Source: an uncultured Bacteroidales bacterium (GTDB taxonomy: Bacteria; Bacteroidota; Bacteroidia; Bacteroidales; UBA932). Taken from it: 64,000 bases of DNA. The notes below the pieces were generated by a model. The model was not told the origin of the DNA and did no database searches. It saw only the letters and a program-made list of their open reading frames with translations. The position numbers were made by a program, and so were the translations under genes. Position 1 is the stretch's first letter; each line of letters begins with the position of its first letter. Shown here in pieces: positions 36,722 through 45,371 of the stretch. The stretch covers positions 1-64,000 of the forward strand of contig CAKUSP010000003.1 of the NCBI GenBank assembly GCA_934680015.1. Reading direction: 5' to 3'.

Positions 36722-39700
36722 TTATTGAAGTTCAAAACGAAGACCCATATTATAAACTCTCTGAATAGGATAAGGTAGAGTTCCAGAACCTGCAGTCTCA
36801 GGGTCTCTATCCTTAAGCCACATCTTATCCCACACTGCTACATTCTGTGCATTAACATAAATTCGTGCACTAGAAATACGTATTTTTTGAAGAATCTTGG
36901 TAGGGAAGGTATAACCTATCTCTATATTTCTGATTTTCAAATAATCGGTTTTCATAAGGTTCTGATCTGAAACGACATTGTTATTTGCCGTGGTATGAGC
37001 AACCGGCAGGATAGCATTTTTATTCGTTTCTGTCCATCTCTGAAGATTTATAATACTACTAGGATAAGTCCATAACCTGGCAGTTCCACCAAGAGCGCCA
37101 CTTACAAGCATACTAAAATCGAATCCATACAGGTTAAAACCTAAAGACAGGCCACCAGTAAGAGTCGGGACAGAGAAACATTTTATAGGAATACGATCCG
37201 ATGGATCAATAACTCCATCCCCATTTTTATCCAGATACTTGATATCACCAGGAATAACCGGGCCAAATTTCTGTTCAGGGCTCGAATCGATATCCTCCTG
37301 ACTTTCAAAAAGTCCAATAGCTTTATATCCAAGTGAATAGCCTATTTCGTAACCTCTAAGATCTTGATAAGGATATTCAGGAGTAGGCTGGTCATTCTCA
37401 AGCACTTTATTTTTAGCCCAAGTAAGCTGAAGGTTAGAAAATACAGAGAAATTTCGATTTATGGACTTGAAAAACTTCAATTCACCCTCTACGCCATGAT
37501 TTAGCACTTTTCCTGAATTTCGTGGAGCGATGTTGATAATACCCACATAATCTGGAACACTTCCTGCCTCAGTAAGGATATTATCGCGTCTTTCATGGAA
37601 ATAATCTACTGTAAAATTCAACACATTACCTTCAAAAAGGGACAAATCGAAGCCAATATTAGACTTACGCGCTTTTTCCCAAGTGACATAAGCATTTCCT
37701 ACTCTTGTCTCATTGTATCCACCAGCAGCAAGTGTTCCGCCATTAGTGGTTCCGAAATAATATCCGGAAGGGAAAATACTTCCAAGACCACCACCTGGGC
37801 CAAATTCAGTTATAAAAAGGAATCTATCACCTCCGATCTGATCATTTCCTACCGTACCATACGAACCTCTAAGTTTCAATATCTTAACCCATTCAGGCAT
37901 ATTCATCCAAGGCTCGTCACTTATAACCCAACCACCAGAAAAAGATGGAAACAAACCATATCTTCTTCCTTTAGGGAAGTTTTCAGAACCATTATAGCCC
38001 AAGTTCATTTCCACAAAATATCTTTGTGCCCAATTATAAGCTGCACGCGCACTTACACCTTGATATGCATACATGTACTCTGAACTTTGAATATTTTTCA
38101 ATGTTCTGTTTCCAAGTATCTGAGCATTAATGGTATGTTTCCCAAATGACTTGTCGTAATTTAGTCTCAAATCGTAATAAGTATAACGCTCGACATACGA
38201 TGAAGTAGAAGCCTGCAGGCGACCATTCGTGGTATAATCCTGATATACAGGTTCTCCTGTAACGGCATCCAATCCACGATACCAGAATTGTTCAAATGTC
38301 TGACGCCAGATTCTATTCAGATTATTGGTATTCTCATAGCTAAAGAACAATTGGGCACTCAACCCTGGCGTAATGAAGTCAAAATCGTATTTAGACGACA
38401 AAGTTGCATACATGGCATTCGCCGCTTTGTTATAGTAACCACTTCTGGTAATAACTCCATAAGGGTTATTCTGATATGGGATTTCAAGTGCCGAACCAGC
38501 AGCCAAAGTTCCGTTAGGATTGAAAATCGACTGCGAACCTGGTAAACGCGATGTAATAATACCGAACACATAAGGAAAACTTTCGCTTGGGCCAATTCTC
38601 GTTTCCAAACGCCCTGCCATATCTATTCGTATATTCCACCTTTTTGTCGCTTGAATATCGAGATTCGATCTAAAATTCCATCTGTCATACTTTGACTGTA
38701 CTCCATAATTGGCTTCGAACTCTTCGTTTTGATTCAAGAGCGTACCCTGATTCATGTAACTTCCCGACACAAAGTATTTCACTCTATTATTACTTCCAGC
38801 AGATCCTGACACATTCACATTATATTGCTGCTGTGTAGAATGATCCTTGAGAACTACATCAAACCAGTCTGTATTAGGATACTGATAAGGATCTGATCCG
38901 CTCTTGATAATTTCAAGCACCTCGTCCGTATATCGCATAGGCTGACCATCATTATAATCAACAGCCCTGTTATACAATGCCTGCTGATAGGAGGACATCG
39001 TCTCAGGAAGTCGGATTGGCTGTTGTATGGCTTGCTGTATGGTAAAAGAAATCTTCGGGGCTTCATTGCTGCCACCTCTACGTGTAGTTACAACCACAAC
39101 ACCATTGGCCCCTTGAATACCATATAAAGATGATGACGAAGCATCCTTCAAAATAGTAATAGACTCAATCTCATTAGGATCAAGCATATCAAAATCCGAC
39201 TTATTTCTAGGAAGACCATCGATAACCACAAGAGGTGCACTTGATCCATAAGTTCCCAACCCTCTGACATACAATGAAGCGGCATCTGCTCCGGGCTCAC
39301 CGGAGGACTGAACTGTAATCAATCCTGGAAGTTTTCCAGCTAAGGCATTTGATATATTGGCCACCGGTGACTGCACCAAATCCTTTGTTTGAATAGTAGA
39401 AATAGCTCCTGTGATAGAACGCCTGGTCTGTCTGTTGTTCATACCCACTACCACTACTTCATCAAGAAATTCTGAAGAATCCTCAAGTCGGATTTCATAA
39501 TAATCTTTCTTCCCCACCACAAAACTTGCATCTTTATATCCCAAGCACGTCACATCTATCACGGCCCCGTCCTCGACTGCAAGTTCAAATTCGCCATCAA
39601 TAGATGTCACAACACCCATTGATGTCCCTCGACAAATAACTCCTGCACCTATTACAGCCTCGTTTCTACTATCAAGGACTATTCCCCTAACCACTCGTTT

Positions 39701-39769
39701 TTCGCGTGAAGCATTAGCAGAAAAAGACAAAAACAGAATGCAAAACATGAGCAAACTAATTCTTTTCAT
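36722..39769 (-). CDS. SusC-like TonB-dependent outer-membrane transporter, PUL-2
   Basis: A 1015-residue SusC/RagA family receptor: signal peptide, carboxypeptidase-D-like domain (about 25-110, VVRGIVLDSRNEAVIGAGVI), TonB box region LDEVVVVGMNNRQTRRS, plug (SLYVRGLGTYGSSAPLVVIDGLPR, EIESITILKDASSSSLYGIQGANGVVVVTT) and a barrel. First gene of the operon. Its promoter contains a palindrome overlapping the core elements and is shared with a divergent ROK regulator. Confidence 0.95.
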   Translation of the reverse strand: MKRISLLMFCILFLSFSANASREKRVVRGIVLDSRNEAVIGAGVICRGTSMGVVTSIDGEFELAVEDGAVIDVTCLGYKDASFVVGKKDYYEIRLEDSSEFLDEVVVVGMNNRQTRRSITGAISTIQTKDLVQSPVANISNALAGKLPGLITVQSSGEPGADAASLYVRGLGTYGSSAPLVVIDGLPRNKSDFDMLDPNEIESITILKDASSSSLYGIQGANGVVVVTTRRGGSNEAPKISFTIQQAIQQPIRLPETMSSYQQALYNRAVDYNDGQPMRYTDEVLEIIKSGSDPYQYPNTDWFDVVLKDHSTQQQYNVNVSGSAGSNNRVKYFVSGSYMNQGTLLNQNEEFEANYGVQSKYDRWNFRSNLDIQATKRWNIRIDMAGRLETRIGPSESFPYVFGIITSRLPGSQSIFNPNGTLAAGSALEIPYQNNPYGVITRSGYYNKAANAMYATLSSKYDFDFITPGLSAQLFFSYENTNNLNRIWRQTFEQFWYRGLDAVTGEPVYQDYTTNGRLQASTSSYVERYTYYDLRLNYDKSFGKHTINAQILGNRTLKNIQSSEYMYAYQGVSARAAYNWAQRYFVEMNLGYNGSENFPKGRRYGLFPSFSGGWVISDEPWMNMPEWVKILKLRGSYGTVGNDQIGGDRFLFITEFGPGGGLGSIFPSGYYFGTTNGGTLAAGGYNETRVGNAYVTWEKARKSNIGFDLSLFEGNVLNFTVDYFHERRDNILTEAGSVPDYVGIINIAPRNSGKVLNHGVEGELKFFKSINRNFSVFSNLQLTWAKNKVLENDQPTPEYPYQDLRGYEIGYSLGYKAIGLFESQEDIDSSPEQKFGPVIPGDIKYLDKNGDGVIDPSDRIPIKCFSVPTLTGGLSLGFNLYGFDFSMLVSGALGGTARLWTYPSSIINLQRWTETNKNAILPVAHTTANNNVVSDQNLMKTDYLKIRNIEIGYTFPTKILQKIRISSARIYVNAQNVAVWDKMWLKDRDPETAGSGTLPYPIQRVYNMGLRFELQ

Positions 39770-39808
39770 TTTTGGTCGGTTATAATGTTATAAATTATAA
39801 AAAACGTT

Positions 39809-39840
39809 GCAATATATTTTCGAAAATCGCAAAAACAAAA
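39809..39840 (-). promoter_or_regulatory. PUL-2 promoter with embedded operator palindrome
   Basis: Minus strand TTTTG (39836-39840), exactly 19 bp, TATATTGC (39809-39816; consensus TAnnTTTG). Between the boxes lies ATTTTCGAAAAT (39816-39827), a perfect 12-bp palindrome touching the -7 box. A protein bound there would block RNA polymerase. With a ROK repressor gene adjacent, this is a strong candidate ROK operator. Confidence 0.65.
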
Positions 39841-39876
39841 AGAACCAGATAGTTTATTTAATCAAATTTTAACATA

Positions 39877-39893
39877 TACAATACCATATTGTA
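39877..39893. promoter_or_regulatory. Second inverted repeat in the ROK/SusC intergenic region
   Basis: TACAATA-CCA-TATTGTA is a perfect 7-bp inverted repeat with a 3-bp spacer, about 50 bp upstream of the PUL-2 core promoter. Its sequence differs from the palindrome in the promoter, so it may bind another regulator such as an activator. The rest of the 304-bp gap is AT-rich with no other feature seen. Confidence 0.45.
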
Positions 39894-40023
39894 AATCAAA
39901 AGATTACCAATTACGGGTTTAATATATAAATTAAAATGATTTATTAAAAATATGCTACATTCCACAAATAGTAATAAAGGCATTTATTTAATCTACACAG
40001 AATACGACTTTATAGATTTTTAT

Positions 40024-40031
40024 TACCTTTG
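40024..40031 (+). promoter_or_regulatory. -7 box of the ROK regulator gene
   Basis: TACCTTTG is a perfect -7 element 43 nt before the ROK ATG. The -33 position has no TTTG, so the promoter may be weak. Confidence 0.5.
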
Positions 40032-40073
40032 ACAAGAACTATATTATCAAACCAATTTAGCAATTGAAACAAT

Positions 40074-41267
40074 ATGGCACCGACCAATTGCAAAATCGTC
40101 AGAAGAGCGATTGTCCGCAAATTATCAGAAGGCGAAAACATGATGATTTCCGATCTTGCAGATTGCTGCGGATTCAGCGTCCCGACCATCACAAAATACA
40201 TTAGCGAGCTACTAAAAGAAAATTTAGTAATGCCGTCTGGAAAGATTATCCAGTCAAGAGGAAAGCATCCTGCCATATACAAAATCAATCCGAATTCAAA
40301 ATACTTTGCAGGAGTAGATATTAAAAGAGACTCTCTTAGACTTGCACTCGTCAACTTAGCTGGCGATGTAATAAAAGAAAATATAATCTCAGACTACCAC
40401 TTTTCAAATTCTCTTCCATATTTCGAAGATATGAAAAACAAGGTTTTGAACTTTTTAGATTCTACCCCCCCCCAGTTCAAAAAACAAGATATTCCATATA
40501 TCAGCTTCAATATATTCGGCAGAGTCGATTCACAAACGGGGACATGTCATAGTTTTTTCAATTTTGAAGGAATGGATATGCCACTTGCTGAAATACTTAC
40601 AGAAGAATTAGGCATCAAGACAATAATAGAAAATGATACAAAAGCCATGACTTTCGGCTATTTAAAAAAATACAACTATGCCCATTTTAACAATTTCCTA
40701 TTCGTAAACATAAGTTACGGACTAGGTCTGGGAATTGTTATGGATGGGAAAGTCTATCGTGGAAAGAATGGCTACTCTGGGGAATTCGGTCACATCAACG
40801 CCTATAATAACGAGGTTATCTGCCATTGTGGGAAAAAAGGGTGCCTTGAAACAGAAGTGTCGGGATATGCTGCCAATGCCAAGATTAAAGAGAGATATAA
40901 AAATGGAGAAACTACCATACTATCTTCCAAAATAGAAAAAGGCATGGTTCTAAGTCCTAACGACTTTCTGGAAGCTGTTGCCATCGAAGATCCCCTAAGC
41001 ATAGATATAGTTGAGAAAATGGGCATAGATTTAGGTAAACAATTGGCCAATCTTATTAACATATTTAACCCCGAAGCCGTGGTAATAGGAGGAAGTTTCA
41101 GCGAAGAAAACGCTTATTTCCTCGAGTCCGTTAAATCTGGAATACGAAAGTACTCCCTTAAGCTATTATACAAGAACCTGACGATCACCCAAGCCGAGAA
41201 TCCCAATGGAGCCGGAGTCCTGGGAGCATGCATGATAGGGCGCGACAGATTCATAGATGAATTATAG
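40074..41267 (+). CDS. ROK-family transcriptional regulator, PUL-2
   Basis: A 397-residue NagC/Mlc-type regulator. An N-terminal winged HTH (about 5-60, ISDLADCCGFSVPTITKYISELLKENLV) is followed by a ROK sugar-kinase-fold domain with DIKRDSLRLALVNLAG, IIENDTKAM (kinases have ENDANAA), NISYGLGLGIVMDG and GYSGEFGHINAYN. The zinc site CHCGKKGCLE is intact. Such proteins bind a sugar or sugar phosphate and release DNA. It is divergent from the SusC operon and probably represses it. A run of nine C (40465-40473) in the coding frame could allow slippage. Confidence 0.9.
   Translation: MAPTNCKIVRRAIVRKLSEGENMMISDLADCCGFSVPTITKYISELLKENLVMPSGKIIQSRGKHPAIYKINPNSKYFAGVDIKRDSLRLALVNLAGDVIKENIISDYHFSNSLPYFEDMKNKVLNFLDSTPPQFKKQDIPYISFNIFGRVDSQTGTCHSFFNFEGMDMPLAEILTEELGIKTIIENDTKAMTFGYLKKYNYAHFNNFLFVNISYGLGLGIVMDGKVYRGKNGYSGEFGHINAYNNEVICHCGKKGCLETEVSGYAANAKIKERYKNGETTILSSKIEKGMVLSPNDFLEAVAIEDPLSIDIVEKMGIDLGKQLANLINIFNPEAVVIGGSFSEENAYFLESVKSGIRKYSLKLLYKNLTITQAENPNGAGVLGACMIGRDRFIDEL
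40465..40473 (+). repeat. C9 homopolymer inside the ROK gene
   Basis: Nine consecutive C encode Thr-Pro-Pro about one third into the regulator gene. Such a tract is exceptional in this AT-rich DNA. Gain or loss of one base would truncate the protein soon after. Confidence 0.85.
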
Positions 41268-41269
41268 AC

Positions 41270-42841
41270 ATGAAATTCCACTTTTTTAAAAGACTATTGG
41301 CCAGCATACTTTTATTATGTGCCATCAACACCGCAGTAGGTAAAGTAAAGACCATCGGATATATTCCCATAGATGATAGACCAGTAAATTATGAGCGAGT
41401 AGTATGGCTTTGCAAGGCAGCCGGTTTCAACATTTTGATTCCAGAGAAGGAAATGATAGGGACCAAATTAGACAATATGGAGCCATATGCAGGTGGCAGG
41501 ACCTCTGGAGATAGAGCGCGTGTTTTGGATTGGCTTAAACAGAGTGAAGGCAAATGCGACTACTATATCATTTCTGCCGATCAGATACTCTCTGGCGGGC
41601 TAGTTGCATCCAGATGGCTATCAAACACAGATCTGTCCTTCGAATATAGCCTGTGTGATTATCTAATTCACCTTTCCGAAAAATATCCTGTTCTCATATT
41701 TGACACCATAATGCGTCTTGCCTCCACCAATGACTATCAAGGATACAAACTTGAAGAATACTCTAAATTCATTACATACGGAGGTAAAAACAGATATATT
41801 CTTAAAGATGAGTCTCTAACTCCAGACAATATCGCTTATTACTACAACAAAGACCCTCACGGTCAAACTATAGAATGCAGTGGGCTAACAGGGCAACAAA
41901 TCGAAAAATACTTTGCTTCTAGAAAAAGGAAACTACTCCTTTCTGATAAATTACTAACAGGAAGTGATAAATACCTATATTATTACCTCGGAGTCGATGA
42001 TTCATCTCCAAATAACACCATACAGACAAATGAAATAAACTATTTTAAGAATAAGATTAAGAATAGAAATGGTATGGTTTCAATAGGGACAGACGAGTTA
42101 GGTGTTCTAGGAGTAGCATTCATAGCCGCAAAAGAATATCCTGGAACAAAAGTCCATATAGAATATTTCGGCGGTAAAGAAAACGACTATGCCGATCCAT
42201 ATAACTACCTACCACTTAATGAAGTCATCGATAATAAATTAGAATTTTTGAATATATCGAAAACCGATGGAGAAGAAGACCTGAACATCCTCGTTCTTAC
42301 CAGATCAGACAATTATACGCAAGCCATCGATAGCCTAATTAGCAAAGCAAAATCCCTTATATCCTGCGGGAAAGCAGTATGTGTAATAGATCCCAATTCC
42401 GGCTTTCAGACCAGTGACCACAAGACCAAACTCGGCAAATTCCTTATAGATAGTGGTATTCCGCTTCTTGAATTAATGGGATATTCATCATGGAATACCG
42501 CAGCCAATTCAACAGGCATTGGACTTGCCAATTCAATAGCAAGATACAGCTATTTAAATGCTTCAACGCCAAGCCCAAGTAGCAATGATAATTTCATAGC
42601 TCTGATGACTTTCAGCTACCTAAAGGACATATCCTATAAATCCTGCGGCTTTTGTTCTAAGGATGACGATCCACAGGTTCCTTATACATTCCCTTATGTT
42701 CTTAAGAAGCTAAATAGCAGCGAAATAGTTACCGATTTCAAACATTTCAGCACGGCCAGTCATAGACCCATAAGAGTCTCAGAAATAACAAATCCATGGA
42801 ATAGACCTTTTGAGTTACTCTTCAACATAGACCTTAAATAA
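41270..42841 (+). CDS. DUF4127 family secreted protein, PUL-2
   Basis: A 523-residue exported protein (signal about residues 1-24, cleaved after AVG) of the DUF4127 family. The hallmark PIDDRPVNYERVVWL (33-47) is followed by DYYIISADQILSGGLVASRW, FDTIMRLAS, YYLGVDDSSPNN, SIGTDELGVL and NTAANSTGIGLANSIARY. The Asp-rich motifs suggest a hydrolase or metal site, but the biochemical activity is unknown to me. It starts 2 nt after the ROK stop, so it is co-expressed with the regulator and probably acts on the PUL-2 substrate in the periplasm. Its end overlaps the batD-batE gene by 8 bp. Confidence 0.82.
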   Translation: MKFHFFKRLLASILLLCAINTAVGKVKTIGYIPIDDRPVNYERVVWLCKAAGFNILIPEKEMIGTKLDNMEPYAGGRTSGDRARVLDWLKQSEGKCDYYIISADQILSGGLVASRWLSNTDLSFEYSLCDYLIHLSEKYPVLIFDTIMRLASTNDYQGYKLEEYSKFITYGGKNRYILKDESLTPDNIAYYYNKDPHGQTIECSGLTGQQIEKYFASRKRKLLLSDKLLTGSDKYLYYYLGVDDSSPNNTIQTNEINYFKNKIKNRNGMVSIGTDELGVLGVAFIAAKEYPGTKVHIEYFGGKENDYADPYNYLPLNEVIDNKLEFLNISKTDGEEDLNILVLTRSDNYTQAIDSLISKAKSLISCGKAVCVIDPNSGFQTSDHKTKLGKFLIDSGIPLLELMGYSSWNTAANSTGIGLANSIARYSYLNASTPSPSSNDNFIALMTFSYLKDISYKSCGFCSKDDDPQVPYTFPYVLKKLNSSEIVTDFKHFSTASHRPIRVSEITNPWNRPFELLFNIDLK

Positions 42842-45371
42842 CTTCCAAATCAGATTTCTGTGCCCAACCCTGACGGCCGTCAGAAAGTTCGATCTTATAC
42901 CAATTCCCGACTTCTTCCAGAATGTGACTTTTCGTACCTTCGTGCAGTATAAAAAGATCAACACCGGACTTATCATCTGGTGAACTTCGAACTACCACGA
43001 CCGCAGACATTACCACAGCATGACTTTCGTCCTCCGAGGCATTTTTTAGGGAAATTGAGCAAGAAAAGCTCCAAAACAGAGCAAGAAAAGTAAAAATTGA
43101 AATCGCAAAGGAAACTATTCGCAACTTTTTCCCATCAAAGAGCAAAAGTCCACCTATACTCAATAACAAAATAGCTAATAGTCCAAGTGAAATAGCTGCC
43201 CATACATCAGAGTTAAAAATATTTCTTGCACTTCTAATCCATGATACAAGGAAAAACTCTGGGACGGAATCCACTCTATCTTGCAGGAATTGCGACACGA
43301 ATTCCAAATTATGACGAGCATCAGAATAACTAGGATCGAGTTTCAAAGCACGTTCGAAATACAATACCGATCGCGCTATCTCCGAACATTTAAAACTTGC
43401 ACACCCTAAATTATAGTACAATTCTGGACTGACAAGTCCGCTTTCTTCTATCGAATGCCAGACAGCATAAGCCTGAGCATAATCGCCATTGGCATAATTA
43501 TCACATGCACTTTCCCAATCTTGAGCTTTTAGACTTGGCACACATAGAAACAAAAACGCCAATAAAGAAACAAGTCCACCTCTTGAGCTATTTTTCTGCT
43601 TCTTTCCTATAGCAGATATAACTTCTAACGCCTTCTGATAATGCATGTTCATCTGTTTATTTTGATTATCTGGAGCATAACGAGCATATTCACAAGCATC
43701 GATAAGAGAAATATACTCTGATGCCAATTCCTTAGAAACACCATCTTTTTCAAGTAGATTAAATATACTTTCCTTATCCAAATCAGACACTTCCAAAGTA
43801 TATTTATCTGCTACAAAACCTAATAATGCTTTATGCAATTCTTCATAAAAAGCCCCAGAAAGGCCTTGTTTTAAATAAGATTCAGCGATAGATAATTTCT
43901 TTCTTGCAAGCTTTGACGCACCTCGTTTTCTGGCACCCACGACATCCTCATGCTCTTTTCTTGTCAGTTTCACAATTCCAATTATAGTTATTGCAACCAC
44001 CAAAATAATAGCAAACAAAACGAAAAAGGTGAGCGAAAAAACGAAATGCTGTCCAGCAGGCTTAAGCTTGGAAGTATTAACAGCTATATACCTGATATCA
44101 ACACCTAAATTTTTTACATCACTTCCTCCTTTACTAATAACCACATTTGGAGTCGACAAGACATCTGGATCTGTAGTTTTTTCAACCGACAAAGAAAGAG
44201 ATGTCGAACTCAATGTTTTATAAGACTTACTATCAATATCGTAATAACTAAATTCGACTGGTCCTAAAGTGTAACTTCCATAATGACGCGCAATGAATGG
44301 ATATTCAAAGACACGCATACCATTTTCGTCAGATGATTTAACATCATAAACTTCGAACTCTGGAGGGAACTTGATTTTTGGAGCTTCCAACAGATTGAGA
44401 TTACCTTCCCCCTTTATCTTTACTATAAGGGATGCAGCGTCATGCATCCGAACAGAATCACGGCTTAACTGAACCGCCATAGAGAATTTCCCGACACCCC
44501 CACAAAACGAAGAAGGCTGTGGCTTAGGCAAATCAGCTACCGATAAAGTTATCGATTTCGTCCGTACGCGCTTCCTTATTATATTGTAATCATTTTGAAA
44601 GAAACTATCGAATGGATTACCTGTAGAAGCCGAACGATTTCTTACTTGAACCTGACATACCATCTCTGCAGGGTCTATAACCAAGTCACCTATTTTTTGT
44701 GGAATAAGCTTATATGTTCGCAGAGTTGCAACTTCATAAACTTCTTCGCCAAGTGATTCCCGCTGAAACTCCACATTTTTAGGATTATATATCGCCTGAC
44801 TCCAAAATCCATCGAAAGAAGGAAATTTAACATCCTCAAATCCTGCAATAGCGACTCTTGAATATAACTTGAGCGTTGCAGTAATAGGCTCTCCCAAAAC
44901 CACTTTTATCTTATCCACTTGCAGCCGCATGAATAAATCTTCACCACTAACATCCCCCGAAGAAGATGTCGAATTAGAGGCAGAGCCTTTAACTACCTTT
45001 ATCGTAACCGGTTGAGAACTTATCTGTTTACCTTTAACCTTGGCGCTACAAGCAGGAAGAGTAAATACGCCCTCCACTTTGGGCATAAGCACATAGGTGA
45101 AAGATGTACTAACAGTTTTCGTAGTTTTCCCGTTTATTATAGTTATCTGCGAACTAGTTCCTGTCTGTGGCCCCCAATTAATATCAAAGTCACCACTTCC
45201 AGGCCAATTAAAGTCCTTAACCTTATCACCTTCTATCTTGAAGGTTAAGTTGAATTGTTCTCCAATAGAGACAACTGTAGGCACTTGCACAGATATGGAA
45301 GACTGCGCAGATGCAATAAATGCTACATTTATCAATAGTAGAAAAATGAAAAGTTTTCTCATTTTGTTCAT
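42834..45371 (-). CDS. batD: BatD-BatE fusion protein
   Basis: An 845-residue membrane protein (residue numbers here count the two codons before the chosen start). Residues 1-470 are BatD: signal peptide, tandem Ig-like domains (oxygen-tolerance family) and a helix at 445-470. A cytoplasmic stretch follows to 595. From about 600 the sequence is that of BatE: a second signal-like helix (GLVSLLAFLFLCVPSLKAQ), TPRs (620-700), two helices (725-773) and a C-terminal SH3-like domain (790-845, SPDDKSGVDLFILHEGTK, WAQKSD). In Bacteroides these are separate genes. The ATG at 45371 overlaps the batC stop (TAATG); an in-frame TTG two codons earlier is less likely. Function: aerotolerance or envelope stress, mechanism unclear. 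Confidence 0.85.
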   Translation of the reverse strand: MNKMRKLFIFLLLINVAFIASAQSSISVQVPTVVSIGEQFNLTFKIEGDKVKDFNWPGSGDFDINWGPQTGTSSQITIINGKTTKTVSTSFTYVLMPKVEGVFTLPACSAKVKGKQISSQPVTIKVVKGSASNSTSSSGDVSGEDLFMRLQVDKIKVVLGEPITATLKLYSRVAIAGFEDVKFPSFDGFWSQAIYNPKNVEFQRESLGEEVYEVATLRTYKLIPQKIGDLVIDPAEMVCQVQVRNRSASTGNPFDSFFQNDYNIIRKRVRTKSITLSVADLPKPQPSSFCGGVGKFSMAVQLSRDSVRMHDAASLIVKIKGEGNLNLLEAPKIKFPPEFEVYDVKSSDENGMRVFEYPFIARHYGSYTLGPVEFSYYDIDSKSYKTLSSTSLSLSVEKTTDPDVLSTPNVVISKGGSDVKNLGVDIRYIAVNTSKLKPAGQHFVFSLTFFVLFAIILVVAITIIGIVKLTRKEHEDVVGARKRGASKLARKKLSIAESYLKQGLSGAFYEELHKALLGFVADKYTLEVSDLDKESIFNLLEKDGVSKELASEYISLIDACEYARYAPDNQNKQMNMHYQKALEVISAIGKKQKNSSRGGLVSLLAFLFLCVPSLKAQDWESACDNYANGDYAQAYAVWHSIEESGLVSPELYYNLGCASFKCSEIARSVLYFERALKLDPSYSDARHNLEFVSQFLQDRVDSVPEFFLVSWIRSARNIFNSDVWAAISLGLLAILLLSIGGLLLFDGKKLRIVSFAISIFTFLALFWSFSCSISLKNASEDESHAVVMSAVVVVRSSPDDKSGVDLFILHEGTKSHILEEVGNWYKIELSDGRQGWAQKSDLEVI

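Noticed and set aside
42834..45371. Frameshift or sequencing error behind the BatD-BatE fusion
   Set aside because: The frame is continuous with good composition on both sides of the junction and there is no homopolymer there; kept as a real fusion but flagged for read checking.
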